A DNA stretch of 64,000 bases from Pholis gunnellus (lineage: Eukaryota; Chordata; Actinopteri; Perciformes; Pholidae): the NCBI GenBank assembly GCA_910591455.2, contig OU342806.1, positions 11,635,426 to 11,699,425 on the forward strand. The letters are read 5' to 3'. The notes beneath the pieces are model-generated. The model saw nothing but the letters and a program-made list of their open reading frames with translations, had not been told where the DNA came from and searched no databases. Made by a program: the position numbers and the translations under genes. Below are positions 33,110-46,484 of this stretch, in pieces (within the stretch, counting starts at the first letter, position 1; the number at the start of each line of letters is the position of its first letter).

Positions 33110-35543
33110 TTAACACGAAAAACAGGTTTCCTCTTTCATCCTCATTTCCCTATCTTCTGCCTCTGCTTCAACAACAGCGGCGCCATTGCTGAGCGGCACA
33201 TCACTCAGGGTGCTGCGGAGTGTCCCCCGGGTGACACTGAGTGAGTGCTTTCTGGGACCGATGAGGTGAGGCCGATTGCACATGACCTCCTTGAACATTT
33301 CTCTAAAACGCGTGGACATGAGGTTGTACAGTATTGGGTTGGCTGCTGAGCTAAGGTAGAAAAACACTCCGGAGATGATGTGCACATACTGGAAGATTTT
33401 CATTTGGTAGTCAGTCCAGTGATTAATGAAACTCCACATGAGGCGGTCAGTGTGAAACGGGGCCCAGCAGATCCCGAACACCACCACTAAAACAACTGGA
33501 GAAACAGCAAGAGACAATGGGAGACATGATGTTAATAGTGGTACAATGATTGATGTATCTAACATGCTCTCTCTGCTCTCAATTGTCAGTGTGTCAGCAG
33601 AGAATGTCTGTTTTGGGTGCACAGCCTTTGATTTGGTCCTATACATCAGGGTTTAATTCACCTTTGGGTTCATAAATCTGAAAATGATTCTTTGAAATCT
33701 GTGTTTTATAAAATTGTTTTTTCCCCCAATACTCTTCCTTAACACCCTTCCTGGTTTTGGAGTGGTCCTCATAAAAAAATCTTGACTACAAGATAAAACA
33801 CAGAAACCAAAAGCAGAATAAAAATGATGCATAAAGATTCAAGGAGGAAAACCTCACAGTGCCAATGGAATTTATTTTGTGTTATATTTTGCGACAGATT
33901 GCAGTGATGTTGAAAAATGTCAAGGCCTAAACTGTGCACTGCTCCCTGTAAGCTCCTTTCAAAGTTGTACTAGTTCACTGTACCATCTTAATTGTTGCAG
34001 CTGGTTCGGGCTAAATGCCAACTTCAGCAATCGTCCCCAACAAGCAAATGTTGATGCATTTTCATTATTAAGGTTAGTTTGTCAAGGTTTGATTTTTATT
34101 TGAACAAGGCATGTTACAGTTATGGATATCTTATTTGTAAAATGTCGTTTACATTGTAATATTTGTAGTATTGGACTAATGTGAGATGTGGTTGAAATAG
34201 CATTTATTTTTGCAATTACAAGATCACAAATCCATAGAGGGAGTTACTTTTTTCACGGCCACACTCCACATAAATGTCTTATCTCTTCATGCGTGATTGC
34301 TCCCCTATGCCTAATTGGGCAAACACACCACATATTTGGTCATTGCTCTTGTTTTCTAGTTTGTAAGACAGGAGAATCATGGCAGCTGTTTTGGACATGT
34401 GGAAAATCTATCAACATCTCTGAAATCAGTTTATATTGACATTTGTGGCAGGAAATAGGCCATGCTGTTGCTGAATCATGCTTTATTCTATATCATGTAA
34501 AGAATCTGAGGACACAGTTTTCGAATCTGTGCACATGGATTACGGAGGGCGGGGTTTACAAATTAAGTTTGAACAGATTTACACATCAAGTTTATATTTC
34601 TATCATGTGTACTTGTTTGATACTTACATAGCATTTTAGTGACTTGCCGGCGACGGGCCTTCTGCTGGTGTGTTCGGACGTTACAGAAGCTGTCCTGTCC
34701 AAAGTCCTTCTTCGCCTCCAACTGGTGCATCTTCTCCTGCTTCAGCTGCAACCCAATGAGCATGTAGAGAGCGCTGATAGTGAGCATGGGCAGTATGAAA
34801 AATAGCAAGGTGGTCACCTGGATGGTCAGGTTGTACATCCAGCGTGGTTTCACCAGCCCACAGATTGCTGAGTCTGGGATCTCCACGGTGATGTTCCCCG
34901 AAGAACCGCTGGAGCTACTGTGAAGGAAAGCGATTCCATGCAGACTTGTGTTCGGCAAAGCACACAACACCGACACGCCCCACACCGTAAGGATGACCCG
35001 CTTGGCATGGGTGCGCGTCACAACGTACTTTGCGCGTAGCGGGTGCACCACAGCGATGTAACGCTCGATACTCAGCGCTGTCACGTTGAGGATAGACGCA
35101 AAACATACCGTCTCGAATATGAACGTTTTAAAGTAGCAGCCGCCATTCCCCAGGATGAAGGGGTAGTTCTGCCACAGCTCATACAGCTCTAATGGCATGC
35201 CAAGCAGCAGCACCAGTAGGTCTGACACCCCCAAGCTGAACAAGTAGTAGTTTGTTGGTGTCCACATCACTTTGTTGCGTGCAATGACAGTGCACGTCAG
35301 CACATTCCCCACCACACCTACCAGGAAGATGACCAGGTAGTTGAGGCAGATGGGAAGGAACACAGGTGATCGACGGGGCCCCAGATTGTTCTCCAGGTAC
35401 TCTTCTTCTGTCAGACATGCAGCAACCAGATCAACGTGGCTCACGTTCACGCCAGAGGTCAGATTGACACACTTTTCCCCTGGAGGACATAGCCAACCAC
35501 CGTTTTCAGCCTTTAGATCAAAAGAGCAGTTGAAAGCTGACAT
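33110..35543 (-). CDS. nmur1: Neuromedin U receptor 1-like GPCR
   Basis: A class A, Gq-type receptor for neuromedin U/S peptides at the plasma membrane. Two coding exons, 35543-34628 and 33495-33110, joined in phase 1 to 433 aa. An acceptor at 35570 implies a further 5' untranslated exon. The N-terminus has three N-glycosylation sites (N5, N27, N33). TM1 begins near residue 62; C136 forms the TM3-ECL2 disulfide; ERY is at 160-162, as in NMURs; TM6 has FGICWAPFHTDRLMWSF and TM7 has NPILY. NMUR1 is favoured over NMUR2 by LNVTALSIERYIAVVHP, ALPNTSLHGI and VTKMLFVLVVVFGICWAPFH. The intron after VTKML, before TM6, is placed as I would expect for the family. The tail is short and ends TCFSC. Whether it is nmur1a or nmur1b cannot be told. 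Confidence 0.92.
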
Positions 35544-35569
35544 CCTGCTGAAGTAATCAGACCCGCTAT

Positions 35570-38500
35570 CTGAGGAAAGAAAGATGAAACGGACATCAAT
35601 ATGAAATTGCGTGTCATGGCAAATTGTCGTTAGAATAAAGGTAAAGGTAATGACCATGGTTAAACAGCAATCAAAGATTTATCGATATTGCAAATGCATG
35701 TGTCAGCACAATTAAGGCAGGAGTTGTTTCACAACTTGATCTTAAGTTTGCTGACCATTTTACAAACCTCTGAATTAGATTAGCTCTGACTGTTGTTTCT
35801 TCCAATTTATTTTGAATTGACTTCCGACAGTGAGCAGACGACTGAGTGATTGAATAAGCTTGAATTGCCATCTGTTTGCTGCCCTTTAAGCCCTTAAAGA
35901 AAAGAGGTAATTTGTAGAGAAAAACTCAGAGATAGTCTTTCAACTCTTTTTGTTTTTACAGCCCACACATGTACTGTTCTGGTTTCGTGTCTCCATTCTA
36001 TTTAGAACCTTTTCCAACTGCAGTAGTCCACTGTTTTCATCAAAGAAGCTCTAAAAACCCACTGTGAGCCACTACCTCCTTGACACCAATCAGCAGACAG
36101 ACAGAGTCAGCAACTAGCTGGTGAACATTGTGGAGCATTTAGTTGCTAAAGAGCTAGATATTTTCCTCTGAAAGAAGAATGAATATTGGACTTACATTCA
36201 CTCAAATGAATTGTGATGTTGCACTATGTCAATGTGTGTTAACAGCATGGCCCACAAGTGGCAAAAAACCCAGCATCAGTTAATGTACATTTAAAACGGA
36301 CCACGAATATATCGATTTTTAAAAAGGGGTTGGTAATTTCCTACAACAGCTGGGCACTGTAGTTTTTAATAAACATTACACAAGCAGGAGTAAATAGCAC
36401 ATGTTATTATTACTATTGTTACACAACTGGGAAGTATATACTACCACATTGCCCATCTTTATGGTAATATAGGAACATGTCCCTTAATGCTATAGTGTTG
36501 CTCATTGATGCGTTGTTTTGTAGTAGAGGACTTTGACTCAGAGAAATTAGCTACTGTATTGTATATCATACTTCATATACACAGGATCAATGTATTGTCA
36601 GGATTGGTCTTTTGATGGGATTCATTGACAATGACAAATATGGAATATTAATAAATTAATAATTTCACTTCTTATTGCATTTCTTTGAACTGTCCAATAC
36701 GTGGAAACGTTTCAAAAGGACAGGGAAGTGGCAGGGAAAGGCTTTGGAGCAAGTGTACTTATGAAGACTGCAATAAAAGTTCTTATATGATTGTCTGCAA
36801 AACCACGACCGTTTAAAGGTCAGTGGGTGGAGAGTAGCTGTGGTGGGGGCACCGAGTCACTTGATTGAAGTGGCCCATGATGGTAGGTGCAATAGTGTTA
36901 TTTACCTTGAGTCACATCCTGCTTAGGAGCCAAATTATTTTTCTTCATATTCATTATTTATCAGTTTTGTATTTATCCAAATTGAATGAGCAACACAGTT
37001 TCACACATTAACACAACATTAGTACAACATTTTGGGAAATGGGTGAAATCTGTACAAAAATCGAAGTGTATAAAGGAACACTAGCTTTTTCAGAGGTGGG
37101 AGTCAGGGGAATGTTATGCGCCACTGCTTGTGCATTATAGTTGCAGGGATAAATGAACAGATTCTCAGCAGTATATCCTTGAGATGTACTGTACCTGCTA
37201 TTCAAAGGAACACAGGTCAGAAATCAGTGACTCATTGATTGTTAAATGTTTGGAGGCTTTTGAAGTTCTAGTAGAAGGAATCTAATTTAGTAATAATTAT
37301 ATTCCAGCGTGAACGGCTTCATATGAAGTTAAAAACATCTGTCATGTTGATAATTCCATCATTAAATAACTGTTTGCATGTAAAGGATTTTTTTAAATTA
37401 TGGTTTGTAAGTTTATAATATACAGGACATCTGATTATGCCTAGAGAGGAACTTCTTCGGCGTCTGTCAGAAGGAAGGAAACTGGTCAATTAGCTGAATG
37501 TTAATTACTGACTTTGAGGTCCAAGTGAGAGCGGGATGATGAGAAAGACAGGAAAAGGCTTTACTGACAGTTTAATGAATGACTGTTGATGATAAGCAGG
37601 AAAACACAATCATGATTTTTTCCACACATTCACATATATCAGTCAGAGGTCTTTCTGTCTCAGGCATAGAGTTACTGAATTATGTATTTTACCAGGATGC
37701 ATTTTGTGTCTCCGTGAGTTTTAAACACAATCAGTGGTATGGCATGCATTACAGTGGAGGCACATCCATTGCGTCACATTGAGTTGCATACAATAAACCA
37801 TTAACATGTGGCTTTAGAGTGCAGCCACTACTGCGCAATGGATTACTTCTTTTATCAATAGACGGTTTACTTAGCTTTCCTTAGCTCCAGGAGGCTGAAC
37901 ATTTAACATATATATATATATTAGCATTTTCTGCATACGGAAAACTCAGAGACAAGCTTGGGGTGGAGGATGTAAGAGCATATTAGCACCCGGTCCAGTG
38001 CATATTTCAAAGAAAAACATAGTGTGCTTTTAAAAATGATATATGTATCTCCTGCATGATCAGCAGTGACTTGAAATTATTTATGGATGACACATCATAT
38101 CATTCTCATGAGCTACGTCTCACTTACTCTACTTTTTTTTATGCTAAACACATCTTACTTATCTAACAATTTTGTAAATATCTCTGCCAGGAGGATCATG
38201 CCATCTCTGTGTCTGTTCCCAGCTAATCTTGCACTCTGGTGCAGTAAACTGCAACATATTTTGGGTGGCTAGTTATTGATGCATGCTCAAGGACGTCTCG
38301 CAGTTGCACTGTTTTATGCCTGTTTTACACTGCCATTGACTGCCTGCTGAGGCCTCACTCACTATTCTCAACCAGCCCCCGGACAGTAGGGGGCAGAGAC
38401 TGCACTCTACTGAGTGCACCGTTCAAGTTTTAAATGCTATCAGTTTAGTGTGCGACTGGGCTGCAGTTAACTATCATTTGCAGTGGATGCAGCAGAAAAC

Positions 38501-38910
38501 AGGACTTTGAAAGTGGTTCTGTCACTTCAAGTCCGCCCTAGAGTATACAGCTCATTATAAACAGTGCAGTACGCCAATGAATCCAGTGACTAGAAACAGC
38601 TTTGGCACTGGCTTAAATACAAAACATAGCAGCATCCATGAAAGCTGCTTTCATTGGATTCAAATGCATATCTAGCCTACAACTGTTAACCCCCTCACAT
38701 GATATACTGAGGAAATATCCATCTCTGCCATCTGTTCTGTATGAGCGCACTGCACCGTTAATGACTTAATTTGATATTCATGCTCCCTTTTCATAATTAT
38801 GATTCCAGTGATGTGCTTCACTGTCATTTTCTTTTTCTTTGTACAAATATACTTATTTATTAATATTTGGTGTACTTACAAAGTTGAAATCAGGAGGAAA
38901 CCCAGTCTGG
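35570..38910. other. Upstream flank of nmur1
   Basis: Gene-free AT-rich stretch that probably contains the nmur1 promoter and 5' exon, which I could not place. A (TA)n tract is at about 37910-37921. Confidence 0.4.
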
Positions 38911-39202
38911 TAACACTTTATAATAACTACACATTATGAAGCATTAGTTAAGTATGAGTAAACACTTAATTCCTCATTTACAAAGCATTGTTCTTACATT
39001 AATACTCATTAGTATGCTATTCATAACAACAGTTATAAATGTTTTTTTCTTCATTAATAAACTCGTCTATTGTGTGTTTCATGATTGTGTTTTCATACTT
39101 TATAAATGATGGATTCCCCATTTGTAAATGAAGTATTATATATATTACAAACCAATTATTAAGGAGTTGTAGATGATTAATACGATCATTTATAAAGTGT
39201 AA
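38911..39202. mobile_element. MITE with TAACACTTTATAA ends
   Basis: TAACACTTTATAA at 38911 and the inverted TTATAAAGTGTAA at 39190-39202 bound a 290-bp AT-rich, partly palindromic body. This terminal sequence is widespread in fish. No coding content. Confidence 0.55.
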
Positions 39203-40122
39203 GTAAATGATTAAGAATGTATTTAGATGTACATTATTCATCCATTTTTATATATATAATGATTTAGATATGCACTAATGGTTAGGGACTATGAATTTTG
39301 TCTGAATGAGCCACCACGACACTGAGTAAGATTGCATACAGACAGGCAGAATCCATAATTTATTTTAACAGAGATGCATTTTTTTCTCATTGTTCTTTAT
39401 TATAATAATATTTCAGGGATGACTTCCCCCTATAATCCTGCTATGCTGATCTTGGCAGGGGCTTTATCAGACAGACACCACTTTGGTAATCGATGACAGA
39501 TTCAACACAAATTAAATTATAGCCTCAGTGTTCTAACCTAAGCACATTTTATTTTGTCGGTTCCACGCACAAATATTAGAGTACCGGAAATTAACTGAAA
39601 TGTCCAATAATGTGCACTGTCCCTGATACAAAACATACATTTAGTAAGTCATTTATGAACAAAATATTATAATAAAATGTTACTATAAACAGTGAGCACT
39701 ACATGCTCATCTTAGTATATTAGCTTATCATCATGAAAGGATAAGTGTATTTTTAATATGTGATATTTATTATTTAAAAAACAACCGTTGCATTGAAATT
39801 GAAAAGCTTTGAATTACAAACCAATGCATCGACCAATTATATGATGATACCCACCAGGGTCTTTTGCATTTTTGAGGCACTCAATCATGAAGTGATGTTT
39901 ATAGTGGATAATAGTATATACATTACATTTTCTTATTCCTACACCCATAATGAATAGCTTTCCAAAGAGCGCAAATCTTCTTACCTCTAATGTGTTCCCT
40001 TGTTGTTATTCCCTTGTGTAAACACAGACCGATGTCTTGATGAAGTGTGAACAATGTGCTGCTCTCAGTCTACTCTCCTCCTGATCTGTCGCTCTCTCGA
40101 GCCTCACTCACACACACACACT

Positions 40123-40124
<2 letters not shown>

Positions 40125-40191
<67 letters not shown>
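40125..40191 (+). repeat. (CA)n microsatellite
   Basis: About 33 CA units with no interruption. It creates overlapping His-Thr open frames that are not genes. Confidence 0.95.
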
Positions 40192-40193
<2 letters not shown>

Positions 40194-41172
40194 ACACACG
40201 CTTTCTCTCTCTGTCATTCTCCCTCACTGCGACCCTTTCAATACCACCCATTCCAACCTTAATTTATAACTCTAGCCACACTTACTTGTATAAATTACAT
40301 GTAATGTCAAAATGGTCCTGCCAAGAGTTGTCTGCCTTTCATGCTGAGATGACACTCCTTTACTGCTGAGAGCAAAATGATGAAAATCATGGACGATTAT
40401 TGAGCTTCGAATCTTACGATCTGAACTGCTTGTAATCTGCTTCTATGTTATTTTTGACAGTCAATTTACTCTTTGTTACCAGACAGGAAAAAATATACAG
40501 ATTATCCTCATTGCACCTGAATCGTTGTAATTAGAAGCTCTGTCACCTTTTCCCCAGTTACTTCTGATCAATGCTTTTAGAGAGCCTCAGCTGTGGCGTT
40601 CTGCACTGGAGATTCATTTTCCACTTTATCCATTCTTTCTTGTGCTGCTTTGTCACACTGTAGCTGACTCGTTTATGTTGGTGCTGGAACCCAAAATGTG
40701 CAACAGTGTCGATTGATCAATGGTTCGATTTGTTGGGGTTTGTGATGAAAATTACATTCAAACTAAAAATCTGAGACACCTGAACATGTACGCTTTAAGC
40801 TGTGTCCTGATCAATGAATTTGATTTGATTTGTATGGGATTTTTCTACATTCTGTGTGCTATAAAATAATCTAATTTAGACATAATTGCAACTAAATGTA
40901 TTCTTCTCCACCAATAGAGCATAGGCTGAGGCAACATGTTTTCATGCTTCAAATCTATTCCAGTAATCACACAGCCTCATAGAGCCTTTGAAATTGGAAA
41001 GTCATTTTGTTACCGGGCATGTTTCATGAACTAAGAATTAATTATTTAATAGGTTGTGCAGGTATCAGATTGCCCTTTTGTTTTTCATGAATGATAAATC
41101 TCTGCACAGCAGATGTTTACCTTGACCTGATAAGAATGATACATGTTAATAAGTGATCACACTAACCTTTCA

Positions 41173-41206
41173 CCCCCCCCCCCCCCCCACACACACACAC
41201 ACACAA
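41173..41206 (+). repeat. C16 run followed by (CA)n
   Basis: Sixteen consecutive C followed by about nine CA units. Confidence 0.9.
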
Positions 41207-43056
41207 ACACATTTTCATAACAAAAGTTACAAGGTAAATTGACAGTGATGTACTATGAATATCTTTTTGGATAATGCCACCAATTGAGCTAGATTATAGA
41301 AGAATATGCCAAAGTGGAGCTTGTATTGCTCATAGTAACAACAAAAATGAAGTCGTGATCATAAATTCCATTGAATGAACTGCCAACGCTGCTGCTTACT
41401 TCTAATTAATGACCTTCAACTACAGGTGCATTTTAATCCTGACATTGAAGTTTCTGCATACTTACTGAGGACAATACCAAATTCACTCATGCAGTGCAGC
41501 ACTAAGTGTATGACAGAGCTGAATTGACTGATTGCTTTGGGCACTGAGGGTTCATCTAGCGTCGTGACAGTTTGACAGTTTGTCCTTTCAATGAAACACA
41601 TTATTTCTGACATTGTTTCACCAAACGGCTGGCTGAGATGCCCGGAGGTTAGAAGCTTTAAAACCAATCTCAACAGCTGATGTGTCTGTCAAGTGTATTT
41701 AAAGTTGCATTAAAAAGATTCACACAATGGGGGTTTTAAAAGGCAAAAACACTATACACATGAATCAGAACTATACCTTAGATTCCACAAATAGTGGTAC
41801 ATGCTAGTTAATGAATAAATCACGAAGTACTTCATGTCCTCACTTTGTTTTACAGATGATGAGACATAGCATCCCCTGATAAACTGTCCTATTTTCCCCC
41901 AAGGGTGGCTATTATTTTGACTGTAATCACAACAGTATATCAGTTCATATTATCAATGACCACATGTAGTAACTAGAATTGGTTGATTGAAGGTGTTCAT
42001 TGACTTAACTTCAATGTCTCCGTTTAGTCTCTCATGCACTTTTATAACTTGTGGGTTGCTCGCTACTCTGTTTCAAAACTATCGTGGAGAAAAAAGCAGC
42101 AGGAAAACAGTAATTTCACTCGATACTATACAGGTTAGACTTTCAGTGAATATTTGAACTCAAATGTCCTAATTCAATATGTCTATTATGAGGAATGTGT
42201 ACCATTAAAAAAAATAAAAATAAATACTCATGCATGGATATGGTATTTTAACGCTGCATGATGTTTTGATAAACAATCACCAAAAGCAACTGTACACATG
42301 CTTTATATGTGTGTATGTTTGTATGCCTGTGAATTCCATTAAAAAGACCCATCAGATGAGAATATTAGGGACCTTTTTACGAGTCATTGTGTATAGGAAA
42401 GTGCTACTTATAGTGTAAATAAATAGACTGTCCACTCAGTAAGGTAAAACAATGTCTTTACTCCAAATGATTTCTTATGAAACTTATTTTGTGAATATGG
42501 CAGCTAATTAAAACACCTCAAATATAAACATAAAAAACACTTTTAGTTTACAGCAGTTCTTTTCCTTTTAGTAATGATGATAATGCTTATAAGTGACCTT
42601 ATTATCAAATTGTAACCACCACCATTATTATTAGTAATAGTATTAATCATAGTTGTTGGTAAAAGCATAAGGATGTGACACAAAACATGATGTACCTGAT
42701 AATGTTTTGCTCTGGGCCAGTATTTGTAGGTAAAGTTCTACAGCCTCTGTCAATCATGAGAGCACAGTAGAGCCTTGTGCTGTCAAGCTTGAACTTTAAC
42801 TACGCAGGAAAATTAGATGGATGGCAAGTAGCAATCTTTGCATATTTCTCAAATGACTCCACCAACCTTAATGCTTGCTATGCACTGTTTTTAGGTTTCT
42901 ACGGTATACCATGAGATGAGCCTTTCCTAAAGCTTAAGTTAAAGCCACAGAGAGCAATTGTTGATGTCAATGACTTATTTGTTTTACTGTAGTTCTCCAA
43001 ATAATGGAGCAATACAATTGACAACAGGGTGGGACATGTCAACAAATAAACATAGT

Positions 43057-43079
43057 TCTTTCTTTCTTTCTTTCTTTCT
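43057..43079 (+). repeat. (CTTT)n microsatellite
   Basis: Five to six CTTT units. Confidence 0.85.
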
Positions 43080-43139
43080 CAGGTAAATTGAGAGTTAATT
43101 GACTACACAGCACATGCTAGCGTCTCTGTGAAGCATCAC

Positions 43140-43460
43140 TAATGCAGTGGATTAAGCTGTATGCTAACATCGGCATGCTGAGGTTTAAGGTTTACCATGT
43201 TCATCATCTCAGTTTAGCGTGTTAGCGTGCCAATATTCACTAACAACCAATAAAAACAAGGTTTGCAGGTATTTGATCACAATCCAAGTATTGGACAAAG
43301 TAAAATGTTGACCTGATGATGTAGATGGAAAGTCAGGGGATCACCAAAATCATTATGAGGGCACAATGGATGTCTGTACCAGGGCAATTCATCAAGTAGA
43401 CGTTTCACACAAAACAAAAATGTCACAGGCTTCATTCTCTGTAGACCATGAATGAACATG
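43140..43460 (+). repeat. Dispersed repeat, copy 2
   Basis: The first half matches the reverse complement of 290-470. The second half continues with TTTGCAGGTATTTGATCACAA and AAAGTCAGGGGATCACCAAA, recalled as part of the same abundant percomorph repeat. Confidence 0.55.
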
Positions 43461-43494
43461 AACAAAGCTTCGTGTTAATCTAGCCACTCTTGCT

Positions 43495-43640
43495 GCATTA
43501 CATTACAGTCATTAAGCAGACGCTTTTATCCAAAGCAACTTACAATTCAGATTCTATCACATTCATACGCCGTAGGCACAATTTAGTGGAGCCAGAGGCG
43601 GCGATCGACCCGCCGACCCTCTGATTAAAGCCAACACTAA
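43495..43640 (+). repeat. Dispersed repeat fragment (AGCAGACGCTTTTATCCAAAG type)
   Basis: The segment CATTACATTACAGTCATTAA followed by AGCAGACGCTTTTATCCAAA and CAACTTACAA matches a motif widely scattered in teleost genomes. The downstream GATCGACCCGCCGACCCTCTGAT may belong to the same insertion. Confidence 0.5.
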
Positions 43641-44529
43641 CTGGCAGCCCACCTACACTTTCAACATGGAATACCATCAGCAAGTTTTATTCAGCCTACA
43701 AAGGAGACACGTTCTTTATCATGCAGCCCACTTTCTCAGGCCATTTCCATTCAGATCCATTCAGCTGATCCAAGACTCAACACACAAGGGTGTATTCAGT
43801 TGATAGCAATATGCAACCTTACCTCTAAATGCCACTCAATTCTCAACACTGGTCCTTTAAGGTCTAAAAAACATGTTCAATACATTTTATAAAACATTTG
43901 CAAAACCACATTTCTCAGTTTTTCAAATTAAGCATTGTTTACATCAGTGTTCAGAAGCAGCAGTCTTCTTATTCCCTGCCTTGATTGGTAAATAGCAATA
44001 TATATTTTGGCATGTCAACGTTATTGGATATGGATATGGGCGTGGATATTCATGTACAGTTCTAATGCTGACTGTCAACAGTGTCTGTTTCACAGCTACC
44101 ATGTCAGACACGTGAAGCTCGTGGGATTGTCTTAAGTCATAAGTGAGGGCAGATTGTGTCATGACCGGACAAGCTAAAGGCCATATCATAAATATGAGCA
44201 GGATGGCAGATGGAGGCTACAAACACAATGCATTTTAATGTTTCCCCTTATCCCCCTGTGAGGACCTGTTGTTTACAAGGGAATGCAGGTGATGTTTCCC
44301 TCCCTATTTTAGATTCTAAGCTCTATTACAGCAATATATTTGTATGCCCCAGCGTAACATGCTGACTCTGACATATTAGCGCTGACTTTGTCAGCCGTTT
44401 GGTGCTGGGCAGGTCTGCAGTAAAATTATAACAACATTTTCACTGCAGCTCTCTGAAAATACTGTAGTGTTGCTGTGAGTAAAATCAAAGAGTAAAATCA
44501 AAACAATAAGCTGATGCCAAATTGCTCTT

Positions 44530-45460
44530 AAGAGCTGAAGGGGGCTGAGCAGGCCCCCAGGGGCCTTGCCCGCCCACAGAGCTGCCGTACACCACCATAG
44601 AGTCAGGAGCTTGCGGTGTTTGATCCCGTGCTCTATACACTGTAAACCAAAGCAAAGCCTACTAAGATAGTGCGCTTAATTTTTTATTTAAGAAAGATAC
44701 TAACTGTCAAAATCCGCAGGGGGAGGCGCGTAGAACTAAAAAAACGCTGAAAGAGATGTTTGCAAGTCTCTCTCTGTCTCTGTTGTTGACTGTCCCATTC
44801 ACTTTCCCTGTCTCTTCCCTTATAATATAGGGCTGAAAATTCTACTTACAACTACGAAAAGCAAGCAGGCTGTGTCTGTCTGTCAATTAATCTCCCTGTC
44901 TTTCAGTACTTTGGACGGCACCGCCATGGTACACATTTTTTACATCACAATTTATAAATAATCTGAAAAGTTTTTTTCAGGTAGCTCACACATTTCACAT
45001 TTTTCAAATGATTGAGACGTGCCAGAGTGCACAAACAGCATCAAAATAGAACTTCTTTATCAAAAATCCCCTACAGCCGGCTCAGCCCCAATGTCTATGT
45101 CATGTTTACTTGCATCGCTGGTCCGACATCATGGCCATATCTTGGCTGCACACCATAAAAATGCTGCATTCCGATCGTTAGGCTGCAGTATGTATGAACT
45201 GTCTATGTTTTTTCCCAGATCAGTGAAAATTCAGACACATATGCTACGTATATATAGGGAGGATGTTGCTGATAATTGTATAATCTGCCTGATCAATACT
45301 CTTGCGCGACATCCGTTTTGTTTACAATGGGCCCGCTTACGGAAATCAAATGCCCGCCCACGGATTCACGTCTGCCGTCAGGTCTGGGGCCGAGTAATAA
45401 TTCTCTGTGGGTTCATAACGATAAGTGAGCTCCAAAATCCAGCGGACAGCTGAGTACACT
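44530..45460. other. Composition island, possibly a transposon remnant
   Basis: GC-richer than its flanks, with a 144-codon open frame (45019-45453, plus) that I do not recognise, and CCGGCTCAGCCCC and ATCATGGCCATATCTTGGCT segments that recall dispersed fish repeats. I cannot define its ends. Confidence 0.3.
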
Positions 45461-46273
45461 TAACCTTTATCAAGAATGATGCTGCAGCTCTGATAGACAT
45501 AAACAATAAATTGTATACACCAATATCAACATCTGTTTATCTTTGTTGTTGTTTAGTAGCAATTTCATGGTTCTGTCATTGTTGCTTTGACGATAAATGA
45601 ACCAAAAATACTTTCCAGAAAAGGTTGCAATTACATACCCGTATACTCAAAATGACAACTTTTAGGATAAAATTTAGAGCACAATGTGAAATCAAAATCA
45701 ATAAATGCTTACAATTCATGCCCTGCCATAAGGCCATGTTTATTGCTGTATGGACATGATCAGCTGCATATTGCCCACAGGAGTCAGTCCTATCATCTTA
45801 ACTTCCTGTATTGGGGATATCCCTGAAGACTAACTAATTCTTTAACTTTCCATTTTTCCCCCCAAGTTTGAGTTCTTCTCGTTGAGTCTTTTAGTTGTAA
45901 ATATACTTTTTAATAAAGAGTTGCTCTGTGGCATGCAGTACCATGGAATCCACCACTTTACAGTAGCTATGATAGACTGCATCCACATGTTGCTGCTAGA
46001 CAGCCAATAATACGCTTCTAATAGCTTCTCCAGTATTAGTTGACCAGCTGACATATTTTCTTTGCCTCTCCTGTCAGCTTTGTGCGTGCTTTGTGACAGG
46101 TGTCTAAGATGACTGCCGACTCCTTTGTGTCCACTTCAGGCTTCAGCTGCACATGTAAGCAGCACCATAGGAGCTGGGATAAGACATTTCAATCACTGGA
46201 AAGCACTCAACATCAATGCAAATGCACACTCCTGGTTCTCCTCAAGGTTGTTGTATGCCTCCCCTTCTTTACT

Positions 46274-46484
46274 GGGCGGCTGTGGCTCAGAGGTAGAATG
46301 TCGCCGCTTCGATCCCCGGCTCCTTTAGTCCATGTTCGTGAACTCGGGCAAGACGCTTAACCCCAAATTGCTCCCGAAGGCTGTGCCATCGGTGTGTGAA
46401 TGGTCAACTAGCCCTGATGGATGGTGGCACCTTCCATGGTGCCACCATTCTACACCATTCTACACCGTTTCTACATGTCTGCAA
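46274..46484 (+). mobile_element. tRNA-derived SINE, internally deleted
   Basis: Pol III A box (TGTGGCTCAGAGGTAG, 46281-46296) and B box (GCTTCGATCC, 46306-46315), followed by the fish SINE body (CAAATTGCTCCCGA, GCCATCGGTGTGTGAATG). The two boxes are only about 10 bp apart instead of the usual 30 or more, so part of the tRNA-like head is missing and the copy is probably dead. Confidence 0.7.
46421..46448. repeat. Perfect hairpin in the SINE tail
   Basis: Arms ATGGTGGCACC and GGTGCCACCAT, 11 bp each, around a 6-base loop. Confidence 0.7.

Larger units (their letters stand above)
39203..43056. other. Gene-free stretch with microsatellites
   Basis: No exon I can support. Contains the (CA)n and C-run/(CA)n repeats listed separately. 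Confidence 0.4.

Noticed and set aside
35544..35657. Upstream ATG extending the nmur1 N-terminus
   Set aside because: The extension crosses a good splice acceptor (TTTCCTCAG before 35569) and would precede the N-glycosylated N-terminus; it is intron sequence.
40047..40269. Two overlapping His/Thr-rich open frames
   Set aside because: Produced by the (CA)n microsatellite.
46281..46345. Possible tRNA gene
   Set aside because: A and B boxes are present, but spacing is collapsed and no cloverleaf forms; the body is a known type of fish SINE.
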